Positions 18,041-27,447 are shown, counted from the first letter of the stretch. The stretch: 63,803 bases of DNA from Sphingomonas elodea ATCC 31461 (GCF_000226955.1 NZ_AGFU01000024.1:1-63803), one strand, 5' to 3'. Notes: a model not told the origin generated them from the sequence alone. Made by a program: numbers and translations.

Positions 18041-18940
18041 TCAGGGCCGGCGGCGGACCGCTGCCGGCAGGTCGCACACGTTGAGGCCGGTCGCCACGGT
18101 CGGCGGCGCAGGATCCTCCCGCAGCGCGATCATCGCTGCGTAGCGGACATTGTCCGTGGCACGGACCTGGAAGTGCGGGCGCTCGTCCGCCGGCAGCTGG
18201 CTGGCGAGCCGCACCCAGGCGATGCCGGTCCGCTCCCCCTCGGTCGCATAGACGCCCATCGCGGCATCGCTGCGCGGCAGCGCCGAGAGAAACGGCATGC
18301 CCTCGATGATCCGCCCGACCACCGTATAGTTGCGGTCCAGCCGCCGGGCCGACTGGCCGATCGGGGTGAACAGCTCGGCACCGGTGCCGGTATCGGGCAG
18401 CTGGTCGCGCGCGACGCCGACCATGCCGTAGCAATGGGTGAGCCATGCCGCCTTGCCGTCGCTGGCGATGGGCCAGCCGTCGGCGGTGACGCCGGTGGCC
18501 GCGGCGTAGGAATCGGGCTTGGACAGGCGCTGCGCGGGGGCGAAGGTGCCGATCTCGAACTCGGCGGGCGGCCGGGCAAGGATTTCGGGCGGCAGCGGTT
18601 TCTTCTCGGTCGGATCGCCCCACTGCGCGACCCAGTTCTCCTGCACCCGATAGACGCTCTCCCCGTCCCACCAGCGCGCTGCGGCGAGCTTGCGGATGTT
18701 GTTGACGTGCGCCGGCGCGAACCGGGCCGCGAGCCGGATTGCGACCTGACGGCCGGTCTTCAGCTGGACGAGCAGGATCTCGTCGTCGGGAATGTCACGC
18801 CAGTCCTCGGCCGCCGGCTCGGCGGCCGAGGGCGCGGGCCGTGCCGCAGTGGCCGTCCGGGCCGGGGTCTGGGAAGCGGTCTGGGCGGCGAGCGGTGCGG
18901 CGGCGAGCGCCGCGGCAAGGACGAGCAGGGTTTTTGCCAT
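18041..18940 (-). CDS. Secreted cyclophilin-type peptidyl-prolyl isomerase
   Basis: A 299-residue protein with a cleavable signal peptide (MAKTLLVLAAALAAAPLAAQ) and a Pro/Ala-rich linker before a cyclophilin-like domain. Cyclophilin landmarks are FAPAHVNNIRKLAAARWWDGESVYRVQENWVAQ-like order of elements (FxxAxVNN ... W-G-D) and YTVVGRIIEGM. The catalytic Arg/Phe of classical cyclophilins appears modified (YRVQENW in place of HRVI). Start 18940 gives the signal peptide directly. It converges on the lipoprotein gene and diverges from tRNA-Ser. Substrate assistance in periplasmic folding is the usual role. Confidence 0.85.
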   Translation of the reverse strand: MAKTLLVLAAALAAAPLAAQTASQTPARTATAARPAPSAAEPAAEDWRDIPDDEILLVQLKTGRQVAIRLAARFAPAHVNNIRKLAAARWWDGESVYRVQENWVAQWGDPTEKKPLPPEILARPPAEFEIGTFAPAQRLSKPDSYAAATGVTADGWPIASDGKAAWLTHCYGMVGVARDQLPDTGTGAELFTPIGQSARRLDRNYTVVGRIIEGMPFLSALPRSDAAMGVYATEGERTGIAWVRLASQLPADERPHFQVRATDNVRYAAMIALREDPAPPTVATGLNVCDLPAAVRRRP

Positions 18941-19018
18941 CAGGCGAGCTTGGCATGCGAACGGGTGCTTGCCTAGCCGCCCAAGGAACGGTAGGGCCGC
19001 GCCTTCCAGGTATCCTGC

Positions 19019-19109
19019 GGAGCGGTGGCCGAGTGGTCGAAGGCGCTCGCCTGGAAAGTGAGTATACGGCAAAACCGTATCGAGGGTTCGAATCCCTCCC
19101 GCTCCGCCA
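19019..19109 (+). tRNA. tRNA-Ser (anticodon GGA)
   Basis: A 91-base type II tRNA. The 7-base acceptor stem pairs GGAGCGG (19019-19025) with CCGCTCC (19099-19105); discriminator G19106 and encoded CCA (19107-19109) follow. The D arm, an anticodon loop CTGGAAA, a long variable arm (ATACGGC...CCGTAT) and GGTTCGAATCC of the T arm are all visible. The 3' end is a typical integration target and an integrase gene lies 154 bases downstream. Confidence 0.97.
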
Positions 19110-19154
19110 CCTGCGCCCTTTTTGGGTCTCCCCAAACCCGCTAAAAACTGCTAG

Positions 19155-19180
19155 AAAGCCGCAGAAATCAGCGGTTTTTT
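19155..19180 (+). terminator. Rho-independent terminator after tRNA-Ser
   Basis: AAAGCCGC (19155-19162) pairs with GCGGTTTT (19171-19178) with one G-U pair and an 8-base loop; the T run 19175-19180 follows. It lies about 45 bases past the tRNA and would end its transcript before the integrase. Confidence 0.7.
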
Positions 19181-19222
19181 CGTTCCGCTGAATTCCATGT
19201 GATCCGACACCATCCCACGAGA

Positions 19223-19246
19223 AGTGTGGGGTAAAGTGTGGGGTAA
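19223..19246 (+). repeat. Tandem 12-base repeat upstream of integrase
   Basis: AGTGTGGGGTAA occurs twice head to tail (19223-19234 and 19235-19246), directly before the integrase ATG at 19263. It lies in the attachment-site region between tRNA and int, so it may be an arm-type integrase binding site or a promoter operator. Confidence 0.7.
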
Positions 19247-19262
19247 ATCGGAGTGGGATGCG

Positions 19263-20444
19263 ATGGGAAAGCTGACTGCGACCAAGATCCGGGCGTTGAC
19301 CGAACCGGGTCGGTACTCCGACGGTGACGGGCTCTTCCTGGAACTGAATGGCAAGGATTCAGGCCGCTGGCTTCTTCGCGTTCAAGCTGAGGGCCGGCGA
19401 AGGGATATTGGCTTGGGGTCGTTGAAAGCTGTTTCTCTCGCTGACGCGCGAGAAGCCGCGCTGCTGACCCGAAAGAAAATCGCCCAAGGCGTCGACCCCG
19501 TCGCCGAGAAGAAGCAGGAGCGACAGGTCATCCCAACGTTCCGCAGGGCTGCCGAAATGGTCCACGAGGAACACGAAAAGGCTTGGAAAAACGGCAAGCA
19601 TCAGAACCAATGGATCGCGACGCTGAAGACCTACGCCTTCCCCAAGATGGGCGACCGCCTAGTCAGCGAGATCGAGGGTCCCCTGATCCGGGATGTGCTG
19701 GCGCCAATCTGGCTGGCGAAGCCAGAAACTGCGCGCCGCGTCCGGCAACGCATCGGCACAGTTCTGGACTGGTCGTATGCACGCGGGTTTCGTGCAACCG
19801 AAGCGCCGATGCGGTCCCTTTCCAAGGGTCTCCCTCGCCAGCCCAAGAAGGACAAGCATTTCGCAGCCCTGCCGTACGCTTCTGTACCGGATTTCCTTGA
19901 GAAGCTGCGGGCGCGTGAATCGGTGGGCCGTGTAGCGTTGGAGGCGTTGATACTGACCGCCGCGCGGTCAGGGGAAATTCGGGGAGCGACTTGGTCGGAA
20001 CTCAACCTGGAAGCAGCGTTGTGGACGATTCCGGCTGAACGGATGAAAATGGGGCGCGTGCATGTCGTGCCCCTTGCCCCCGAAGCGGTGGCGGTGTTCG
20101 AGCGCGCCAAGAAGTTCAAGGCTGGCGCTAGCGACTTGGTGTTCCCCGGCCAGACCGTGAAGAAGCCGCTCTCGGACATGACGCTTCTCAAGATTCTACG
20201 AGACATGGATCTCGCGGTGACCGTGCACGGGTTCCGCTCAGCATTTCGGGACTGGGTTGCGGAGCAGACCGACTATTCCGGCGAGATTGCAGAGGCGGCG
20301 CTTGCTCATACGGTCTCGAACAAGGTCGAGGCCGCCTACCGCCGTACTGACTTCCTCGACAGGTACACCTTCGTGCCGGGTGGAAGCGAGATCATGCAGT
20401 TTCCCGCAGCGCCCGCAGCACGCGGGCCAGCGCCTTCTCGTTGA
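19263..20444 (+). CDS. P4-type tyrosine integrase, C-terminus replaced by IS66 sequence
   Basis: A 393-residue tyrosine recombinase: N-terminal DUF4102-like arm-binding domain (KIRALTEPGRYSDGDGLFL), core-binding domain, and catalytic domain with Arg235 (AARSGEIRG), His322/Arg325 (HGFRSAFRDW), His349 (LAHTVSN) and Tyr359 (EAAYRR). After DFLDR (about 20360) the frame runs into antisense IS66 DNA, so the usual C-terminal tail of 15-30 residues is lost and about 28 foreign residues are added. All catalytic residues remain. ATG 19263 is preferred over GTG 19224 because homologues start at MGKLT. It is adjacent to tRNA-Ser, its likely target. Confidence 0.88.
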   Translation: MGKLTATKIRALTEPGRYSDGDGLFLELNGKDSGRWLLRVQAEGRRRDIGLGSLKAVSLADAREAALLTRKKIAQGVDPVAEKKQERQVIPTFRRAAEMVHEEHEKAWKNGKHQNQWIATLKTYAFPKMGDRLVSEIEGPLIRDVLAPIWLAKPETARRVRQRIGTVLDWSYARGFRATEAPMRSLSKGLPRQPKKDKHFAALPYASVPDFLEKLRARESVGRVALEALILTAARSGEIRGATWSELNLEAALWTIPAERMKMGRVHVVPLAPEAVAVFERAKKFKAGASDLVFPGQTVKKPLSDMTLLKILRDMDLAVTVHGFRSAFRDWVAEQTDYSGEIAEAALAHTVSNKVEAAYRRTDFLDRYTFVPGGSEIMQFPAAPAARGPAPSR

Positions 20445-20960
20445 CGTAGGTGTCGACCGACAGGCGGACCCCACCGGGCAGGTCGATCTCGATGCCGCCG
20501 GGGCGCAAGCCCGGGTTCGGCCGTATCAGCTCCTCCTGCGTCGTTCCCGTCTCGCGCGCCGCATCACGAGATGAAGCAGCCGCTGGCTCGGCGCTTTGCA
20601 AGGCCACTGCTGGGGGCTCCGCAACAGAGCCGCCCGTCACTTCACCATATGGTACAAATTGCAGCGGCTCGCTCGTCAGAAGCGCCATGTCGCGCTGCCG
20701 CTTGCGCCAGCTATGTATCAGACTGGGCGACATCCCAAGCTGCCGAGCAACGCCCACGATGGTGGCCCTTGGTGCATCGCATTGCGCGAGCACCGCGGCC
20801 CGCTCCGCGTCTGAATAGCGTCGACGGCGTTCCACATGGGTGATGATCTCCATCCGTCCCATCCGCACTCTCCTTACGGAGTGCGAAAGGACACTCCTGA
20901 GTGCTCCTCGCCTCGCGCAGCAGAAGTACCCACGCAATACGGGTCAGGACGGACGCTTAC
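20361..20960 (-). mobile_element. IS66-family remnant (tnpA plus start of tnpB)
   Basis: One end of an IS66 element read on the minus strand. The outer tip at 20941-20960 reads GTAAGCGTCCGTCCTGACCC on the minus strand, matching the GTAA-starting ends of the family. It contains an intact tnpA and the first 12 codons of tnpB (ATG at 20395, MISLPPGTKVYL), whose start overlaps the tnpA stop as ATGA, the classical IS66 arrangement. The rest of tnpB and all of tnpC are missing; the break lies at about 20360, inside the integrase gene. Confidence 0.87.
20392..20862 (-). CDS. tnpA: IS66 TnpA (accessory transposition protein)
   Basis: A 156-residue protein with the helix-turn-helix of IS66 OrfA: RYSDAERAAVLAQCDAPRAT, then VARQLGMSPSLIHSWRKRQRD. 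The C-terminal half (LRPGGIEIDLPGGVRLSVD followed by VNEKALARVLRAL) is also family-typical. Start 20862 is fixed by AAGGAGAG 7 to 10 bases upstream; the longer frame to 20937 lies in the terminal repeat region. The element lacks its DDE transposase, so this gene is probably not functional in transposition by itself. Confidence 0.85.
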   Translation of the reverse strand: MGRMEIITHVERRRRYSDAERAAVLAQCDAPRATIVGVARQLGMSPSLIHSWRKRQRDMALLTSEPLQFVPYGEVTGGSVAEPPAVALQSAEPAAASSRDAARETGTTQEELIRPNPGLRPGGIEIDLPGGVRLSVDTYVNEKALARVLRALRETA

Positions 20961-21060
20961 CTGCCGACGCCTCGCCACGCGCTATGACCGCACCGCCGCC
21001 GTCTTCCTCGGCAGCATACACCTCGCTGCCGCCGTCATGTGGTTTTTGTGAGTCCGGGCC
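20961..21060 (+). mobile_element. IS5-family transposase 3' remnant
   Basis: The plus-strand reading gives ATRYDRTAAVFLGSIHLAAA and a stop at 21049-21051, the C-terminus of IS5-family transposases, followed by the terminal sequence GAGTCCGGGCC ending at 21060. The next bases, CTAG (21061-21064), fit the short YTAR target duplicated by this family and include the stop codon of the neighbouring reductase gene. The 5' part is gone; the fragment directly abuts the IS66 tip. Confidence 0.7.
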
Positions 21061-21969
21061 CTAGGATACGCGACTGCCCAACATCCAGCGGAGCGTTTCT
21101 TCTAGTGAAGGCCCCTCTACGAGGCCAATCAACGACTGCAGCTTTGTATCATCGCCCCACAGCCGCTCGACTTCGTTTTCCCGCACAAGAGACGGGTTGG
21201 TGGCGACCTCGAGCCGTATTCCCGACAGACGAGCGACAAGGTCCAAGACAGAACTGATGCTGTAGGCTCGACCAGAGCAGATGTTCACACGCTCGCCGTC
21301 CAGGTCGAGCTCCATCAGTCGCGCCAGCGACTCCGCGAAGAAGCGTACATCACTAAAGTCGCGAGCGACATTGACGTTGCCCAGCTCGATTTGCCTCGCG
21401 CCTTGCTGAGCGTGATAGACGATCTTCGGAATCAGAAATGACCGAGACTGCCCGATCCCGGTATAATTAAATGGCCGAACTATGAAGTTGCGAACGCGAG
21501 AAGCAAAAACATCACCAATGAATTCACCAGCGAGCTTGCTGATTGCATAATCGCTTTGAGGACGTGGTGTAAGCGCCTCATGGAGAGCCCCGCCTTGGCG
21601 ATTTCCATAGACGTTTGCACTTGAAACAATTGCTGTTGGCCCTGCGATAGGGCCGACGTCTGCCAACGCCTGCAATAGATTATGCGTGCCGATCACATTC
21701 GTCTGATAAATTTCTGACGCATTTGAATAGGCGACGTGGGAAATTGCCGCGAGGTGAACCACGGCATCAGGGAGAAGCACCGCTATGGCGCGTTGAACGC
21801 CGCCAAGATCTCGCAGATCCACTGTCTCCAACGCCTCAAAAGAGGCGCGGACGGAATCGTCGGCATCGCTATGCGCGAGGCCGACGACGCGATGGCCACG
21901 GGAACGAAGCGCGGCCGCCACATAGCGCGCCGCAAAGCCCCCGGCTCCTGTTACGAGTATCGTGGCCAT
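21061..21969 (-). CDS. rmd: GDP-4-keto-6-deoxymannose reductase (RmD-like NAD-dependent epimerase/dehydratase)
   Basis: A 302-residue extended SDR. The NAD(P) motif is VTGAGGFAARYVA, the catalytic Ser lies in SSANVYG, and the YxxxK pair is YAISKLAGE. RPFNYTGIGQ and RDFSDVR are close to the RPFNHxGPGQ and RDFTDVRD motifs of GDP-4-keto-6-deoxy-D-mannose reductases. Directly upstream is gmd (gap 24 bases), which makes the substrate, so the expected product is GDP-D-rhamnose. An alternative is a related 4-ketosugar reductase or epimerase. The stop codon lies within an IS5 target site. Confidence 0.78.
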   Translation of the reverse strand: MATILVTGAGGFAARYVAAALRSRGHRVVGLAHSDADDSVRASFEALETVDLRDLGGVQRAIAVLLPDAVVHLAAISHVAYSNASEIYQTNVIGTHNLLQALADVGPIAGPTAIVSSANVYGNRQGGALHEALTPRPQSDYAISKLAGEFIGDVFASRVRNFIVRPFNYTGIGQSRSFLIPKIVYHAQQGARQIELGNVNVARDFSDVRFFAESLARLMELDLDGERVNICSGRAYSISSVLDLVARLSGIRLEVATNPSLVRENEVERLWGDDTKLQSLIGLVEGPSLEETLRWMLGSRVS

Positions 21970-21993
21970 GGCTAGTCCTCGCCCGTCCCCCTC

Positions 21994-23031
<1,038 letters not shown>

Positions 23032-23104
23032 CTAGTTCCGACTAACGTCCAAAAGGGACTTGGTTATTGATCCAGATCGCGACTACGTGTCGTGCCGCCG
23101 ACCG

Positions 23105-24556
23105 TTATAAGGACCGGACGAGAGAGGTGCCGTCATCCATAAGCAACGCTTCATTGTTGCTGACAGCGCCCAAACAGCGAAACTGCGTTATGCCGTAGAT
23201 CGCATGCGCAGCGGATAGTAAATCAGCATCTTCAGCACCAGGCCAGCAACGTATCTCCGCAATTTCACCAATCAAATCTTCTGTCCGCACCACGTTCGAG
23301 CGCGCCGGCTTGGACGGAGACAGACAAGTCCGTGCCAGACAGGACTCCATCGCAGCGATCGCCCTGCTCGCCACCATATCCCAGGAAAAACGACGGACAT
23401 GTTCCGCAGCGTGCCGGCGCAGCCGTTCGCCAAATGCTGCTTCGCCAAGCGCACGTGCAATCAAGGCCGCCATTTCATCCGCATCGTACGGATTGAATTG
23501 CGCTTCGGGCAAACCGACCACCTCCGGCACGCTGGACAATCGCGATCCGAGCACCGGTGTCCCGCACCACATCGCCTCCAGAACCGGCAGGCCGAAACCC
23601 TCGTGGAATGATGGAAAGACGAAGAGAGACGCGTTGGCATATAGGAGCCGAAGATCCCCGTCCTCCACATAGTCTGTCAATATCACGTCTTGGTCTTGAA
23701 GACCCGCGTCGGCGATGGCTTGCCGCAGCTTGGCGCGGCCATGGTCATCAAGACGGCAAACGAGCACGAGCTGGTGCTGCGCGCGCATCTCCCGTGGAAG
23801 CCGGCCGAATGCAGCTATCAGACCTTCGAAATTCTTCCGCTGGTCGAACGCGCTGGTGTGCATGACATAGGGGCGCGTGATTGCATGGCTCGCGAGCAAC
23901 GCGGATGCGGCATCGCACCCCCGCAACATACCCAGATCCTCTCGCGCGAAGTCGTCGGCTGCTGCCGCACCTATATGCACGATCGCCTCTCGCGCGATTG
24001 GAAGATGCGCACGGCCTTCCTCGCACGCGGAGTGCGAAATGCCGAGCAGGAGGTCTGAACGGCATGCTTCCTCAATCTTGCCGGCGTACCAGCTCCGTGC
24101 ACCTTGATGCGACAGATGCCGATCCGGATCTAGCAACGGAATCAGGTCGTAGAGGATGGTCGCGACACGGTACGATCGGGGCTCTTCCGGGATCGCAACG
24201 ACCGTGTCATCCCCCATTCCCTCGAAAAGACTGCCGACCAACAGCACGTCAGGCGCAAGTTGCCGTACCGCCTGCGCGTAAAGCTGCTTCGCCGCCGCCG
24301 CGCGCCACCCGTTCCTTGGGTCTCCACTCGCTACGGCTGATGGGAGATTCACCGTCATGAATGCGTCCGCATCCGCGAGATCGGCCAGCGACGCCATCAC
24401 CGCGTCGGCATAGGGCAACGCACCGTTCAGCAAGAACCGTACGTCATGCCCGTTAGCATTTCGCAGCAGCCCGCGAGCCAAGGCATGTACATACCGGCCG
24501 ATACCGCGAAAGCGGCTCCCGTTCTGCATGCCCTGCAAGTCGACCAATAGGTACAT
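23105..24556 (-). CDS. Glycosyltransferase family 4/1 protein
   Basis: A 483-residue GT-B glycosyltransferase. The N-terminus LLVDLQGMQNGSRFRGIGRY is typical of mannosyl/rhamnosyl transferases of polysaccharide clusters; the donor motif is FPSFHEGFGLPVLEAMWCGTPVL with the E-x7-E pair. The core ends near residue 390 (FSWDMVASRAIAAME), and the last 80 residues, after PSKPARSN, are an unassigned extension. It likely adds a GDP-sugar made by the cluster. Start 24556 lies 3 bases after the preceding small gene. Confidence 0.88.
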   Translation of the reverse strand: MYLLVDLQGMQNGSRFRGIGRYVHALARGLLRNANGHDVRFLLNGALPYADAVMASLADLADADAFMTVNLPSAVASGDPRNGWRAAAAKQLYAQAVRQLAPDVLLVGSLFEGMGDDTVVAIPEEPRSYRVATILYDLIPLLDPDRHLSHQGARSWYAGKIEEACRSDLLLGISHSACEEGRAHLPIAREAIVHIGAAAADDFAREDLGMLRGCDAASALLASHAITRPYVMHTSAFDQRKNFEGLIAAFGRLPREMRAQHQLVLVCRLDDHGRAKLRQAIADAGLQDQDVILTDYVEDGDLRLLYANASLFVFPSFHEGFGLPVLEAMWCGTPVLGSRLSSVPEVVGLPEAQFNPYDADEMAALIARALGEAAFGERLRRHAAEHVRRFSWDMVASRAIAAMESCLARTCLSPSKPARSNVVRTEDLIGEIAEIRCWPGAEDADLLSAAHAIYGITQFRCLGAVSNNEALLMDDGTSLVRSL

Positions 24557-24558
24557 CT

Positions 24559-24849
24559 TCAGCGGTTCACAGGCCGGTCATAGGCGGCACAAAGCATGCG
24601 ATAAATCGCTACCACTTCCTGCGATGTGCCAACAGGTGGTGCGCGATGCGGCAAGCGCAGCGCACGCCGAACAACGGCGCGCGTCGGGAGGCCGAAACGC
24701 GCAGCTAGACGAGCAGCTGGACGTGTAACTGCGAACCTCCAAAAACGCACGACTCGACGACGAAGCCATCGAATGCCTCCCGCCACGGAGCGCCCCTTCC
24801 TCACGGCGGTATCGGGTGCGGCAGCAAAAGGACGGCGGCCCTCAGACAT
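24559..24849 (-). CDS. Small basic protein of unknown function in the export operon
   Basis: A possible 96-residue protein, rich in Arg and Ala (RWLRRRVVRFWRFAVTRPAARLAARFG), with no recognised domain. ATG 24849 overlaps the end of the ABC ATPase gene by 8 bases and the stop lies 2 bases before the glycosyltransferase start, so the spacing is what an operon gene would show. The C-terminal part (GTSQEVVAIYRMLCAAYDRP) looks like a folded helix. It could be a short membrane-associated cofactor of the transferase. No homologue is recognised. Confidence 0.55.
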   Translation of the reverse strand: MSEGRRPFAAAPDTAVRKGRSVAGGIRWLRRRVVRFWRFAVTRPAARLAARFGLPTRAVVRRALRLPHRAPPVGTSQEVVAIYRMLCAAYDRPVNR

Positions 24850-25498
24850 GCTGGATGCTCTTGTAGAAGACGTATCCCTCGTCGATGTCGTCAAACATCG
24901 TCAAGCGCCCCTTGTTCAAGACGCCAACGCGAGAACAGTGGTCTCGGATGTACGGGGCATCATGCGACACGATGATGAGCGCCCTATCCGCACGCTTCTC
25001 AAACAGCTCAATCCTACATTTCTCGTGAAAACGCGCATCGCCGACCGCGATGATTTCGTCGATCAAGAAACAGTCGAACTCAACGACCATCGACACCGCG
25101 AAGGCAAGGCGCGCGCGCATGCCCGCCGAGTAGGATCGCACCGGCTCCTTCAGATAAGCGCCCAGCTCGCTGAACTCTTCCACGTACGCGACGCGTTCTT
25201 TCCAATCGAGACCGTACAACCGGCAAATGAATCGCATGTTGTCCAGTCCGGTCAGAGCGCTCTGAAAGGCACCACCAAACGCCAGAGGCCAGGATACCGT
25301 CATTTCGCGACGAATGGTCCCGCTGGTGGGCGCTTCAGCCCCACTGATCAGGCGGACCAAGGTGGACTTGCCGGCACCATTGCGACCAAGAAACGCAACC
25401 TTTTCGCCGGGCTTCACGTCGAAGTTCACGCCATCCAGGACAAGCACGCTTCCGTGCCGCGTCGGATAAACCTTCGATACGTCGCTGACGGTGATCAT
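24842..25498 (-). CDS. Capsule-type polysaccharide ABC transporter ATP-binding protein (KpsT/CtrD-like)
   Basis: A 218-residue ATPase: Walker A is GRNGAGKST, the signature is SYSAGMRARLAFA, Walker B is CFLIDEI, and the switch His is VSHD. The short length without a C-terminal carbohydrate-binding module, and EIIAVGDARFHEKC, mark the KpsT/CtrD group rather than the Wzt O-antigen group. It overlaps the permease stop by 4 bases. It should energise export of a polysaccharide made on a lipid carrier in the cytoplasm. Confidence 0.93.
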   Translation of the reverse strand: MITVSDVSKVYPTRHGSVLVLDGVNFDVKPGEKVAFLGRNGAGKSTLVRLISGAEAPTSGTIRREMTVSWPLAFGGAFQSALTGLDNMRFICRLYGLDWKERVAYVEEFSELGAYLKEPVRSYSAGMRARLAFAVSMVVEFDCFLIDEIIAVGDARFHEKCRIELFEKRADRALIIVSHDAPYIRDHCSRVGVLNKGRLTMFDDIDEGYVFYKSIQHV

Positions 25499-26286
25499 TC
25501 CGGAACCACCTTCGCACCGACCCTGCGGAGCATTACAAGTGCCATGAAAGTGAGCACTGCATTTATCGTAGCGAGATAGCCCATGTCATAATGGGCGCGG
25601 ATATGCGACCCGAAAAACCCTTCGCGAACCAGTTCCACGCCGTGCACCAATGGCAGGATCAACACCACCTTCTGAAAAGCCGGCGGGAGAGCATCCACGA
25701 TGTATGCCGCCCCAGAAACCGGCAGCAGAAAGTACGAGATCGGGTGCCAAAGCTTTTCAACGAGCTCCGTCTCCTCGGCAAGGCAGCCAACGAAGATCGC
25801 AAAAGAACATCCGAACCAAGCTAGCATGAACCACCCGAACGCGACCTTCAGAACATCTTCGGGCAGGCTCATCCAACCCATGTAGCTAAAAAACAGGGTC
25901 AAAATTATGAACGATAATGTAGCACCGCCACCCTCGACCAGCAGCCTCGCCAGAAATATGTCGATGACTTTGACATAACGGTGATACATGAGCGACAAGT
26001 TCGGCTGAATCGCGAGGATGCAGCGCGATGGCATGTTTCGCCATAGCAAAACACTAGAGTAACCCGAAACCGCAAAGGCGGTAATCGGAATATTTGAACC
26101 GTGAGTTGACTTGAACGCCGTCCACAAAATCGTAACGCCGACGGTAAACATCATCGGCTCTACGAACAGCCACAGAAATCCAATGTTATGCCTGCCAAAG
26201 CGAGTCAGCAATTCGCGAATGAAGAGCGCGCCGATCACTCGGCGCTGAATAGCCCATGCACGCGATAAATTTGCGACGGTAGCCAA
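25495..26286 (-). CDS. Capsule-type polysaccharide ABC transporter permease (KpsM/CtrC-like)
   Basis: A 263-residue ABC-2 membrane protein with about six transmembrane segments. Near the N-terminus IQRRVIGALFIRELLTRFGR and the following W-F/E-P residues (FLWLFVEPMMF) match KpsM/CtrC. The C-terminal half includes LPPAFQKVVLILPLVHGVELVREGFFG, a family-typical loop. It pairs with the ATPase immediately downstream (overlap of 4 bases) and lies after the KpsE-like gene. Confidence 0.92.
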   Translation of the reverse strand: MATVANLSRAWAIQRRVIGALFIRELLTRFGRHNIGFLWLFVEPMMFTVGVTILWTAFKSTHGSNIPITAFAVSGYSSVLLWRNMPSRCILAIQPNLSLMYHRYVKVIDIFLARLLVEGGGATLSFIILTLFFSYMGWMSLPEDVLKVAFGWFMLAWFGCSFAIFVGCLAEETELVEKLWHPISYFLLPVSGAAYIVDALPPAFQKVVLILPLVHGVELVREGFFGSHIRAHYDMGYLATINAVLTFMALVMLRRVGAKVVPE

Positions 26287-26298
26287 TTCAACTCCCCC

Positions 26299-27447
26299 TC
26301 AAGCGTTATGCTCAAGCATGGCGGAAAACAGCATCTTGAGTACGCCCCAGGCGACTAATCCGAGTACCAAAACGGAAAGAATGCCGCGCAATCTACGGGG
26401 TTCATGGGCCTTGTCTGGCAGGTTTGGCTGGACAATCCGTTCAACATATACCTGCTGACGCCGCGCATCGTTGTTTGCCGACTGTAGCGAGACAAGGGCA
26501 TTGGCCAGAAGCTTTTCTGCATATTCGGAGTCAAGTGCGAGCCGGGTATAATCAGCCGTCTTGGCCGCGAGCGATCCACTGGTTCCGGTCAGCTTACCCG
26601 TCTCGATCTTCATCTCCTTGGTTAGAGACGCGATGCGAGCCTGGAGTACGGGGAGCTGGGGGTTGTTGGGCGCGAAGGCCCTGATCTGCATCACCTGGGT
26701 GCGCGTGGCGATCAGATCGTCCTGGAGCTTGGAGATCATTTGCAACGATACGCCGGCTTGCTTTTCCGGATCGATCACCGCGTGCTCATTGCGATACTGC
26801 GCAAGTGCAAGCGCGGTCACCCGAACCTGCTCTTTCGCATCCTTGACCTCCTGCTGCGCATAGCGGACGAGATCGATGCGGCTCCGATCGTTCAAGCGAT
26901 TGACCAGCCCCTCACCAAGCGTGAGAAGGCGCTCGTTGATCCAGCGCGCATCTTCCGGCCGGTATGCCTTCACGACAAGGGTCGTGATGGAGGTCTGATT
27001 ATCTTGATTCAGCGACACGTGCTTGCTGAAGAACGAGTACAAATCCTCGCGCTTCGTTGCCCCGAATAGCTGAAGGCGATCAAACCAAGTAACTTCCGGA
27101 CGATTGTACATCTGGTTCAGCTGGCCGCGATCATTCAACGCGGTCATCGCGTCTCGCGAGGCCGCGTACTCGGCTACCGCGCTTATGGCGCTACCGGACA
27201 GACCCGCCACATCCCCGCCTACCAACAACGATGCCAGGCCGGACGGAGCCTGCTTGCCCTGGGTACGCACAATGTATTTGGATTCCGAAACATAGACGTC
27301 CGACGCCAGAAATCCAAAATACACCACCGCCAGCGCCGTCGGCAGCAACACCGTCAAGGCAAAGAGGGGACTAATCCGCGAAAGGATCCTTCGAACCGGG
27401 TGCACGCGCTCGGTACGGTCGGTAGACTTGATATGGGATAACAGCAT
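26299..27447 (-). CDS. Capsule export inner-membrane protein (KpsE/CtrB-like)
   Basis: A 382-residue polysaccharide co-polymerase/membrane-fusion-type protein. Membrane segments lie near residues 27-48 and 352-375, enclosing a periplasmic domain with long helices (about 150-310) of coiled-coil character. SESKYIVRTQGKQ near residue 57 and QPNLPDKAHEPRRLRGIL before the second membrane span are family landmarks. ATG 27447 is chosen because GGAAAG lies about 9 bases upstream; a TTG at 27498 has no such site. It bridges the ABC transporter to the outer-membrane channel encoded divergently. Confidence 0.9.
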   Translation of the reverse strand: MLLSHIKSTDRTERVHPVRRILSRISPLFALTVLLPTALAVVYFGFLASDVYVSESKYIVRTQGKQAPSGLASLLVGGDVAGLSGSAISAVAEYAASRDAMTALNDRGQLNQMYNRPEVTWFDRLQLFGATKREDLYSFFSKHVSLNQDNQTSITTLVVKAYRPEDARWINERLLTLGEGLVNRLNDRSRIDLVRYAQQEVKDAKEQVRVTALALAQYRNEHAVIDPEKQAGVSLQMISKLQDDLIATRTQVMQIRAFAPNNPQLPVLQARIASLTKEMKIETGKLTGTSGSLAAKTADYTRLALDSEYAEKLLANALVSLQSANNDARRQQVYVERIVQPNLPDKAHEPRRLRGILSVLVLGLVAWGVLKMLFSAMLEHNA

